From JBAVQS01 sp049694275 (GTDB lineage Bacteria; Chloroflexota; Anaerolineae; UBA4142; SHND01), in the NCBI GenBank assembly GCA_049694275.1, contig JBAVQS010000354.1, positions 1-22,731 on the forward strand: 22,731 nt of DNA. Direction: 5' to 3'. The notes beneath the pieces were generated by a model. The model had not been told where the DNA came from and did not search any database. It was given only the letters and a program-made list of their open reading frames with translations. Shown here in pieces: positions 16,431 through 22,731 of the stretch (position 1 is the stretch's first letter; the number at the start of each line of letters is the position of its first letter). A program made the position numbers and the translations under genes.

Positions 16431-17132
16431 ATGCCCACCAGCGAAATCAAACGACTCAAAGCGCAGATCGCCGCCTTGCGCGATATTACTCGCGCGATCT
16501 CGGCGGCTATGTCGCTCGACAAAATTCTGAACCTGATTACGACCAAAACCGCCCGTGTCATGGATATGGATTCCTGCTCGATTTACCTCCTGGACGAACA
16601 GGGCGATTACCTGATCCTCAAAGCGACCACCGGCCTGGCGCCCGAGTCGGTCGGCGTGGCGCGGCTGAAACGCGGCGAAGGCTTGACCGGCTATGCGGTG
16701 CAGCAGGGCCAGCCGGTGGCGGCCGCCGACGCCTCAGCCGACCCGCGCTTTAAATACCTGCCCGAGACCAACGAAACGAAATTCCACTCGCTCCTGGCCG
16801 CGCCGCTGATTGTGCGCAGCAAGGTCATCGGCGCCATCAACGTACAGACGCGCGCGGGGCATACCTATTCGCCCGACGAGATCGCGCTGCTCTCGATCAT
16901 CGCCGATGTCGCCGCCGGGGAACTGGAAAAGGCGGTGCTGTACGAAGAGATCGGTGGGTTGAAGGAGGCGCTCGAAACCCGCAAACTGGTCGAGCGCGCC
17001 AAGGGTATTTTGATGAAGCGGTATCACATTGGCGAGCAGGAAGCGTTTGAACGCATTCACCTTCAATCGCGCACGACGCGCAAGACCATGCGCGAGTTGG
17101 CCGAAGCCATTATCCTGGCCGAAGGGGTCTAG
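16431..17132 (+). CDS. GAF-ANTAR regulator (putative RNA-binding antiterminator)
   Basis: The protein has 233 residues from ATG 16431. A short coiled helix (SEIKRLKAQIAALRDITRAI) leads into a GAF domain at about residues 12-165 (LDKILNLITTKTARVMDMDS, GEGLTGYAVQQGQPVAAADA, VIGAINVQTR). The C-terminus is an ANTAR domain at about 175-232 (LVERAKGILMKRYHIGEQEA, then RELAEAIILAEGV). ANTAR domains bind paired hexaloop hairpins in leader RNAs and prevent transcription termination; GAF would sense a ligand or mediate dimerisation. There is no receiver domain, so it is not a phospho-regulated EutV type. ATG 16410 is an alternative start; 16431 has agagaa before it. It precedes the PBP gene by 115 bases, where I saw no convincing pair of hexaloop hairpins, so its RNA target is unknown. 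Confidence 0.88.
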   Translation: MPTSEIKRLKAQIAALRDITRAISAAMSLDKILNLITTKTARVMDMDSCSIYLLDEQGDYLILKATTGLAPESVGVARLKRGEGLTGYAVQQGQPVAAADASADPRFKYLPETNETKFHSLLAAPLIVRSKVIGAINVQTRAGHTYSPDEIALLSIIADVAAGELEKAVLYEEIGGLKEALETRKLVERAKGILMKRYHIGEQEAFERIHLQSRTTRKTMRELAEAIILAEGV

Positions 17133-17247
17133 ATGGGAAGAGTCGTCGTGTGATCCGGGCGGGGCGCTGGAACTCGTTGACCTGCTTGTACGTCTTGTCT
17201 TTGCGTTCTGATGTTTTCGATGGAACGAACAAGGATGGTATTTTTCT

Positions 17248-20200
17248 ATGAGTGATCGCCCCAATTATCCGCCCGATCCCAATAATCGTCCGGGCGCAAA
17301 CCGGCGACCGGACCCCAATGCGCCGCGCGACCCGAATGCCCGCTCCGGCGCGAATAACCCCGCCGGCCCCGATTACCTGTCAGGCCCGGGGTCCCGGCCC
17401 CCATCGCCTTCCCAGCCGAACCCGAATAATCTGCCGGACCGGAATGTCCCGCCGGGGAATTACCCGCCTCAACCCAACTATCCACCGGTTCCCAGTTCGC
17501 CGAATCCCAATGATCCCGGCGATGCGAGCTATCGCGCCGCGCCGAATGCGCCGGCGAATCCGAACAATCCCAATGTGGGGTATCCCACGGGCGCGTCCGG
17601 CTATCCGGGCGCTTCATCGGTCCCCCTCTGGCAGCCCCAGGCGCCGGCAGATAGCCCATACATGGGCGCGCAGGTCGTCGGCGCGCGGGGCCGGGGCTGT
17701 CGCCGTTACGTCATGCTCGCCGCCGTCATCGCTGCGCTGCTCCTCGCGCTGACGCTCGTCGCCGCGGGCGGGAGCTATGCGGCCATCGCCGCCGGTCTTC
17801 CCTCGACCGACCAGCTCGTCCTCTCCAACCTGCAACAGTCGACCAAGCTGTACGACCGGAACGGCAGCATTCTTTATGAGGTGTTTGATCCGAGCGCGGC
17901 GAATGGCGGCCGGCGCACGATTGTCCCACCGGAAAAAATCCCGAACATACTCAAGCAAGCCACCATCGATACGGAGGACCCGAGCTTTTACGACAACCCC
18001 GGCGTCGATTGGTACGGCATCGCCCGCGCCATCTACTATGACCTGCGCTACCAGCGCGTTGTCTCGGGCGCTTCGACCATTACACAGCAGTTAGTCCGCA
18101 ATACGCTCATTACGCCGGAGCCCACCTTCCAGCGCAAGATTCGCGAAGCGGTGCTGGCGATGGAGGTGACGCGGCGCTATTCCAAGGAAGAGATTCTCGC
18201 CCTGTACCTGAACGCCATCTACTATGGCAACCTCTCCTATGGCATCCAGTCCGCGTCGCAATCCTATTTCGGCAAAAACGTGGATCAACTGGACCTGGCC
18301 GAGGCGACGCTTTTGGCCGGGCTGCCGCAGGCGCCGGCGATCTATGACCCTTGCGAGAATCCGGATGCGGCCCTCACCCGCCAGCAGGTTGTGCTCGATC
18401 TGATGCAAAAACGGGGGGACGTGACCGCGCAGCAAGCGCAGGCCGCAGCCGCCGAGATGGACCAGGTGCTCCACTCGGATGCGTTCAGCAAACATTGCAA
18501 TGCGCCGGCCACCCTGATCGCGCCGCACTTTGTCAACTATGTCCTGCAGCAACTGGAACAACAGTACGGGCAGGAGGTGGTTTACAAGGGGGGCCTCCAG
18601 GTCTATACGACCCTGGACCCGACGCTCCAGAACATTGCGCAGGACGAGGCGACCAAACAGGTAGCCGCGCTCAAGGGGAACAACGTCAAGAGTGCGGCGC
18701 TCGTCGCGACCAACCCGCAGACCGGCGAGATCTATGCGATGCTCGGCAGCGTCAAGTTCGACGACAAGAGCATTGACGGTCAGGTCAATGTGACGACGAG
18801 CCTGCGCCAGCCCGGTTCATCCATCAAGCCGATCAACTATGTGACGGCATTCGAAAAGGGCTGGGCGCCGTCGACTACCATTCTGGACCTCATCACCCAG
18901 TTCCCGAACGGCGGCCAGCCGGCTTACGTGCCGACGGATTACGATGGCAAGGAACACGGCCTGGTCGACGTGCGCACCGCGCTCGCCAACTCGCTCAATA
19001 TCCCGGCGGTCAAGACGCTGTATTTTGTCGGCGTCAAGGACATGATCGCCACCGCCCAAAAGATGGGAATTACAAGCTTTCAGGACCCGAACCGGTACGG
19101 GCTGACCCTCACCCTCGGCGGCGGCGAAGTCAAGCTGATCGAGCTGACTGGCGCGTATGGCGTTTTCGCCAACCAGGGCAAGTTTGTCCCTGTGACGCCG
19201 TATATCAAAATCCTGGACGGCCAGGGGCATGTGGTCCTGGATAATACAAAGAACAAACCGCAGCCCCAGCAGGTGCTCGACCCGCGCTATGCGTACCTCA
19301 TCACGAGCATCCTATCGGACAACAATGCGCGGACGATGGAGTTTGGAGCGAACAGTCCGCTCAAGACCTCGCGGCCGACGTTCGCCAAGACCGGGACGAC
19401 AAACGACTATAAAGACAACTGGACGCTGGGCGGCACGACCGAGCTCGTCGTCGGCGTCTGGGTCGGCGATCCCCGCAACACGCCGATGAAGAATGTATCG
19501 GGCATCACCGGCGCGGCGCCGATCTGGCACAACGTCGTCGAGCGCGCCTATAAAGAGGATAATCAATTCAAAGGGGTTGCCGCGCACGATTTCCCGGTCC
19601 CTCCGGGACTGGTGAGCGCGACGGTCTGCAAAGAATCGGGGCTGCTGGCCGCCGGGAGTAACTGCCCCGCCGATCATCAGTACAGCTCGGTTTTTCTGCA
19701 GGGGCAGGCGCCGGACAAACCGGACGATGTCTGGGTCAAGGTCAAGGTGGACAAGACGAACAACAAGCTCGCCAACGACCAGTGCCCGCCGGATATTGTA
19801 CAGGAAACACTGTTTGAAAAGATGCCGCACGACATCGGCGACCTGATGCCCTATGACCAGGTGGTCAAATGGGCCAACGACCACGGCATCCCGCAGCCGC
19901 CGACCGACCCGAGCCCCTGCACTAGCCAGCCGACGCCCGAGCCGACTTCGGCGGTGAACGAGGTCAAGATTACTGCGCCGCGGGACGGCGACACGGTCAG
20001 CGGGACGCTGGCGATTCGCGGGAGCGCGGCGGTCCCGGATTTTGACCACTATGTCCTCGAGGCGAGCACCGGCGGCAATCCGGCCGTGCAGCTTGTCTCG
20101 CACGACCAACCGGTCGTCAAGGGCGAACTGGACCGCTTCGATACGCACTCGGTCCCCGACGGCCTCTATACGCTTCGCCTGGTGGTATTCGACCACAGCG

Positions 20201-20706
20201 GGAACCAGCAGACGGACCAAGTGACTATCGTCGTGAATAACCAGCCGGATACGCCAACGCCCAGGCCGACCAGCCCGGCTACACCAACACCCAAACCGAC
20301 CGAGCAGGCAACCCCGTCGCCCACGCCGAACCCGGGCGGGAATGGCCCCGGAACCTATCAGGATAACAGCGCGGCGGTGGTTTACTCGGCAAACTGGTCA
20401 GCGCGCACCGGCGCCCAGGGAGCGAGCGGTGGAACGATTCACGTCTCGAACCAGTCGGGGTCCACGGCATCGCTCACCGTTTCGGGCGCCACTGCCTTTA
20501 CCGTGACTCTGTTGGGCGGGCCGAACCGCGGCGCCATCCGGGTATTCGTCGACGGCAGCGACGCCGGAAGTTTCAACAGCACGGTTCCCGTCTCTCAGGA
20601 TGTGACAACGCCGCCGACCCCTCTGCCGGACACAGGCACGCACACCATCACGATTCAGGTGCAGGGCAATCGGAGCGTCGCGCTCGACTATATCACGGTG
20701 CAATAA
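17248..20706 (+). CDS. Bifunctional class A penicillin-binding protein with long N- and C-terminal extensions
   Basis: At 1152 residues this is much longer than the usual 700-850. Residues 1-145 are a low-complexity Pro/Asn-rich region facing the cytoplasm. One membrane helix lies at about 155-178. The GT51 transglycosylase follows, with catalytic Glu243 in TEDPSFYDNPGVDW and STITQQLVRN, then the transpeptidase with Ser524 in SSIKP (SxxK), Ser582 in SLN (SxN) and KTGTT at 714. After about residue 900 come a Pro/Thr linker, an Ig-like module (VKITAPRDGDTVSGTLAIRG), a second PT-rich linker and a C-terminal beta-sandwich (NRGAIRVFVDGSDAG ... GTHTITIQVQGN) resembling carbohydrate-binding domains. 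It polymerises and cross-links peptidoglycan on the outer face. Both active sites are intact. Start ATG 17248 has a weak aagga site about 13 bases upstream. Confidence 0.93.
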   Translation: MSDRPNYPPDPNNRPGANRRPDPNAPRDPNARSGANNPAGPDYLSGPGSRPPSPSQPNPNNLPDRNVPPGNYPPQPNYPPVPSSPNPNDPGDASYRAAPNAPANPNNPNVGYPTGASGYPGASSVPLWQPQAPADSPYMGAQVVGARGRGCRRYVMLAAVIAALLLALTLVAAGGSYAAIAAGLPSTDQLVLSNLQQSTKLYDRNGSILYEVFDPSAANGGRRTIVPPEKIPNILKQATIDTEDPSFYDNPGVDWYGIARAIYYDLRYQRVVSGASTITQQLVRNTLITPEPTFQRKIREAVLAMEVTRRYSKEEILALYLNAIYYGNLSYGIQSASQSYFGKNVDQLDLAEATLLAGLPQAPAIYDPCENPDAALTRQQVVLDLMQKRGDVTAQQAQAAAAEMDQVLHSDAFSKHCNAPATLIAPHFVNYVLQQLEQQYGQEVVYKGGLQVYTTLDPTLQNIAQDEATKQVAALKGNNVKSAALVATNPQTGEIYAMLGSVKFDDKSIDGQVNVTTSLRQPGSSIKPINYVTAFEKGWAPSTTILDLITQFPNGGQPAYVPTDYDGKEHGLVDVRTALANSLNIPAVKTLYFVGVKDMIATAQKMGITSFQDPNRYGLTLTLGGGEVKLIELTGAYGVFANQGKFVPVTPYIKILDGQGHVVLDNTKNKPQPQQVLDPRYAYLITSILSDNNARTMEFGANSPLKTSRPTFAKTGTTNDYKDNWTLGGTTELVVGVWVGDPRNTPMKNVSGITGAAPIWHNVVERAYKEDNQFKGVAAHDFPVPPGLVSATVCKESGLLAAGSNCPADHQYSSVFLQGQAPDKPDDVWVKVKVDKTNNKLANDQCPPDIVQETLFEKMPHDIGDLMPYDQVVKWANDHGIPQPPTDPSPCTSQPTPEPTSAVNEVKITAPRDGDTVSGTLAIRGSAAVPDFDHYVLEASTGGNPAVQLVSHDQPVVKGELDRFDTHSVPDGLYTLRLVVFDHSGNQQTDQVTIVVNNQPDTPTPRPTSPATPTPKPTEQATPSPTPNPGGNGPGTYQDNSAAVVYSANWSARTGAQGASGGTIHVSNQSGSTASLTVSGATAFTVTLLGGPNRGAIRVFVDGSDAGSFNSTVPVSQDVTTPPTPLPDTGTHTITIQVQGNRSVALDYITVQ

Positions 20707-20730
20707 GTCGCGGTCGCAAGACATTCACGC

Positions 20731-20770
20731 AACAAGCATCCCTCTACGATGCTGTAGAGGGATGCTTGTT
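20731..20770. terminator. Bidirectional intrinsic terminator after the PBP gene
   Basis: A 17-bp perfect stem, aacaagcatccctctac (20731-20747) with 20754-20770, and a 6-base loop, followed by TTCTTT on the plus strand. It lies between the PBP stop and the stop of the convergent lipoprotein gene. Confidence 0.85.
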
Positions 20771-20772
20771 CT

Positions 20773-21273
20773 TTATGGCCCGATCGGCCCTGGGCAGGGC
20801 GCAACGAAAAACGGTACGCTCGCGCCCTGATGAAAGTCAAGTAAATCATCGTAAATAACATTTACCCACGCTGAGCCTGACCTCGCAGTCCCCGTCACTA
20901 CCCAATCCATCTCGATGGTCCTGGATTCGTCTGGCTTGAGCTCAAGCTGTGTCAAATCGGGTGTCAAGGCTTTGCCATCAGACCAATTGACGCGGACATC
21001 ATCCAGTATAACTCCCATATCGAACACCGGCTTGTTTTTTGACTCAAACACATACGTACCTGGCCCGTAGTTCGTCAGGCGGGCGTGCAGATGGAGGATA
21101 TCACCCCGGTTAATGCAAGAAGTGTTTTCATATATCTCGACACCGTAACTGGTATCATTAATACCCATACCCCCGCTCTCACTCCTCGGTCCATAAAAGC
21201 AGCCTATCAGCGCCAGCATCAAAATCCCAAGAATGAGCAGCGTTTTTATTGGCATGATTCTTGTCCAATCCAT
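20773..21273 (-). CDS. Lipoprotein, BsuPI-like domain (paralog A)
   Basis: The 166-residue protein starts with a signal peptide ending in the lipobox LIGC (MPIKTLLILGILMLALIGC after a short MDWTRI lead). The mature part is a single beta-sandwich: SCINRGDILHLHARLTNYGP, then PVFDMGVILDDVRVNWSDGK and LTQLELKPDESRTIEMDW. This order (GDxLxLxxxLTN, a WSDG turn, L..L.L.P.ES) resembles the BsuPI/intracellular proteinase inhibitor fold, but with low certainty. The ATG at 21273 has ggaag 7 bases upstream. It is a clear paralog of the gene at 21373-21858, about 100 bases before it on the same strand. The base composition is more AT-rich than that of the neighbouring PBP. Function unknown; it should sit on the outer surface of the membrane. 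Confidence 0.7.
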   Translation of the reverse strand: MDWTRIMPIKTLLILGILMLALIGCFYGPRSESGGMGINDTSYGVEIYENTSCINRGDILHLHARLTNYGPGTYVFESKNKPVFDMGVILDDVRVNWSDGKALTPDLTQLELKPDESRTIEMDWVVTGTARSGSAWVNVIYDDLLDFHQGASVPFFVAPCPGPIGP

Positions 21274-21372
21274 CGTCATTCTTCCGATCACTCTATAGCT
21301 ATGGAGTCATGGCCAAATCCTGAACCCGTTTATTCTTCTCGATTCTACGGGGCAGCGTACAAGTCCATATCT

Positions 21373-21858
21373 TTACGCGGACCACAGGTAGTTGCAGTCC
21401 GTCACCCGGACATCAATGGGCAGATACCACTGATCATCCGGATTGTTAGGGTCTCTGTTGAAAAGCCCAACGACACCGATGACCGTCACCCGGGGTGGGA
21501 CTTGCATTTGCATCTCAATCATTTTCGACTCACTTGGCTTTAGTACCAATTGTGTCAACTCAGGCGTAAGCGGTTTATTATCCGACCACTTGGTTACCTT
21601 TGGGCCTTGGTCTGTCCCGTAACCCAGCCCCAAGTCGAGAACCGCCTTGTCCTTCAACTCTATGGTTTGCACAGTTGTTGTCACATTAGTAAGTGTTAAG
21701 CGCGCGGTGACGGTGTCCCCAGGACTGGCACAGGCGCTATTGACCCACAGCTCCAGATTCCAGATGTTGCCCCCTTGGACTCGCTTGACGGGCTGGCTCA
21801 GACAGCCGACCAGCACAATCATCATGCCCACCAACATCATTATTTTTATAATTCGCAT
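21373..21858 (-). CDS. Lipoprotein, BsuPI-like domain (paralog B)
   Basis: The 161-residue protein begins MRIIKIMMLVGMMIVLVGC, a signal peptide with lipobox LVGC. The mature domain follows the same order as paralog A: ACASPGDTVTARLTLTNVTT, AVLDLGLGYGTDQGPKVTKW, then SDNKPLTPELTQLVLKPSES. The block 'WSD-K-LTP-LTQL-LKP-ES' is shared with paralog A almost residue by residue, so the two arose by tandem duplication. Start ATG 21858 is preferred; the open frame runs back to 22122 but that part has no coding look. A ggggcgag stretch lies before the ATG. The two genes are probably one transcript; the gap of 99 bases between them has no hairpin terminator. The upstream 21859-22060 stretch holds no clear promoter that I can name. 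Confidence 0.7.
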   Translation of the reverse strand: MRIIKIMMLVGMMIVLVGCLSQPVKRVQGGNIWNLELWVNSACASPGDTVTARLTLTNVTTTVQTIELKDKAVLDLGLGYGTDQGPKVTKWSDNKPLTPELTQLVLKPSESKMIEMQMQVPPRVTVIGVVGLFNRDPNNPDDQWYLPIDVRVTDCNYLWSA

Positions 21859-22039
21859 AGCTCGCCCCGCAGGGTAACAATTTTTATTCGGCCTCTGGAC
21901 AGTTCGGTAGTTTGTCCCGGTAGAGAAAATGCTTTCACCTCCCTTGTACCAGTCATAGGTCAAAATATGGTTACCAAGTGGTTGAGCATGGGCGAGTTTT
22001 TGGGATGACCCGAATGGGCGAGCGGAGAAGGTGCAGGTG

Positions 22040-22045
22040 TATAAT
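22040..22045 (+). promoter_or_regulatory. -10 box of the rdgB gene
   Basis: TATAAT at 22040-22045 in gtgTATAATgc, 15 bases before the ATG. No good -35. The leader would be about 9 bases and has no ribosome-binding purine stretch. Confidence 0.45.
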
Positions 22046-22060
22046 GCACGTATCCATTTT

Positions 22061-22648
22061 ATGAAACTACTCATTGCCACACACAATCGCGGTAAGCTTC
22101 GCGAGTATGTCGAACTGCTCAAGGGGTTGCCCTATGAACTGCTCACGCTCGACGATGCCGGCATTCGCGAGGATGTCGAGGAGACGGGGACCACCTTTTT
22201 GGAGAATGCGCGGCTCAAGGCCGAGGCGTATGCGCGACAGAGTGGCGTATTGACCCTGGCGGATGATTCGGGGTTGGAGGTCGATGCGCTCGGCGGCGAG
22301 CCGGGCGTCTATTCCAAGCGGTATGCAGGGGAGGGTAAAGCGGACGCCGAGCGCAATGCCTATCTGCTCGCCAAGCTTCAGGATGTGCCGGTGGGCCGGC
22401 GCGCCGCGCGGTTCCGCTGTGTGATTGCCATCGTCGATCCACAGGGACGCGCGTGGTCCAGCGAGGGCCAGTGCGAGGGGGAGATCGCGTTCGAGCCGCG
22501 CGGCGCGCACGGCTTTGGCTATGATCCGATCTTTATGGTGCAGGGCGATGGGCGACACCTGGCTGAGCTAGAGCCGGAGGCCAAGAACCGGATCAGCCAC
22601 CGGGCGCAGGCAGCGAAAGGGGCGCGCAAGATTCTGGAACAGATCTGA
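22061..22648 (+). CDS. rdgB: XTP/dITP diphosphatase (RdgB/HAM1 family)
   Basis: The 195-residue enzyme has all the family marks: substrate loop ATHNRGK at residues 6-12, TTFLENARLKA at 44-54, the catalytic ADDSGLEVDALGGEPGVYS block (D68/D69), GAHGFGYDPIF, and ISHRAQA near the C-terminus. It hydrolyses non-canonical purine triphosphates (ITP, dITP, XTP) to monophosphate and pyrophosphate, which keeps them out of DNA and RNA. Length is normal. The open frame starts upstream at 22031, but the ATG at 22061 gives the exact family N-terminus (MKLLIATHN). There is no evident Shine-Dalgarno site, and the -10 box lies only 15 bases upstream, so the transcript is nearly leaderless. A terminator follows. 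Confidence 0.95.
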   Translation: MKLLIATHNRGKLREYVELLKGLPYELLTLDDAGIREDVEETGTTFLENARLKAEAYARQSGVLTLADDSGLEVDALGGEPGVYSKRYAGEGKADAERNAYLLAKLQDVPVGRRAARFRCVIAIVDPQGRAWSSEGQCEGEIAFEPRGAHGFGYDPIFMVQGDGRHLAELEPEAKNRISHRAQAAKGARKILEQI

Positions 22649-22663
22649 ATCGCGTGAATAGAG

Positions 22664-22695
22664 AGGACCGCTGGATGATGCAGACCGGCGGTCCT
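22664..22695 (+). terminator. Terminator of rdgB
   Basis: An 11-bp stem, aggaccgctgg (22664-22674) with ccggcggtcct (22685-22695), one G-U pair and a 10-base loop, followed by a short TTTGTG. The T-run is weak. Nothing recognisable lies in the last 30 bases. Confidence 0.55.
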
Positions 22696-22731
22696 TTGTG
22701 ACTGGCGCGGCGCGCGATTCCTCGGCTCTGC

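Noticed and set aside
17133..17247. Possible ANTAR target (paired hexaloop hairpins) before the PBP gene
   Set aside because: Only one weak 5-bp stem (cgttc/gaacg) with a 14-base loop is visible; no tandem hexaloops with A at position 1 and G at position 4, and no terminator.
19312..20220. Minus-strand open frame (302 codons) inside the PBP gene
   Set aside because: The plus-strand product has clear transpeptidase motifs here; the antisense protein is rich in Arg, Val and Asp, as is usual for shadows of GC-rich genes.
21859..22122. N-terminal extension of paralog B to 22122
   Set aside because: The extension would put about 88 non-hydrophobic residues before a classical lipoprotein signal peptide and would overlap the start of rdgB; ATG 21858 is natural.

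Overview
The window looks like a piece of chromosome from a GC-rich bacterium, most likely of the phylum Chloroflexota (Anaerolineae or a relative). That placement is an inference from gene style: an F420/deazaflavin-type reductase, a MoxR-DUF58-DUF4129 set, an HspR-type regulator beside a DnaJ/CbpA protein and ClpB, a GAF-ANTAR regulator, a PBP1-type enzyme with Pro/Thr linkers, and many NarL-type two-component parts. There is no rRNA, tRNA, CRISPR array, insertion sequence or phage gene to anchor it. Almost all of the window is ordinary chromosomal coding sequence.

Layout. (1) 1-1532 is a decayed patch: the end of a DksA/TraR zinc-finger gene, a chimeric pseudogene made from an SDR start and two pieces of a TcmP-like methyltransferase, a small membrane protein, the tail of a dead second copy of a deazaflavin-dependent reductase, and then the intact reductase. 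(2) 1535-5297 (minus) is a moxR-DUF58-DUF4129 operon. (3) 5298-5676 is an intergenic gap with two divergent promoters and, on the plus strand, a compact structured RNA ending in a strong intrinsic terminator. (4) 5677-10223 (plus) holds a TolB-propeller lipoprotein, an overlapping histidine kinase/response regulator pair, and an SDR oxidoreductase. (5) 10277-15837 (minus) is a protein-quality-control cluster, read in the order cbpA/dnaJ, hspR, BON-domain gene, rhomboid protease, clpB. A good sigma70-type promoter and a HAIR-like inverted repeat lie in front of it. (6) 16024-20706 has a small membrane protein (minus), a GAF-ANTAR regulator and a very long bifunctional penicillin-binding protein (plus). 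(7) 20773-21858 (minus) holds two tandem paralogous lipoproteins in a visibly more AT-rich stretch. (8) 22061-22648 (plus) is an rdgB-type house-cleaning nucleotidase.

Functionally, the best-supported themes are protein folding stress (ClpB, DnaJ, HspR, rhomboid), cell-envelope work (PBP1, MoxR set, TolB-like and BsuPI-like lipoproteins) and signalling (7TM-GAF kinase, LuxR-type regulator, ANTAR RNA-binding regulator). I found no obvious new defence or mobile system. The most novel element is the promoter-RNA-terminator unit at 5406-5550. Other points of interest are the gene fossils at the left end, the architecture of the PBP, and the makeup of the stress cluster.
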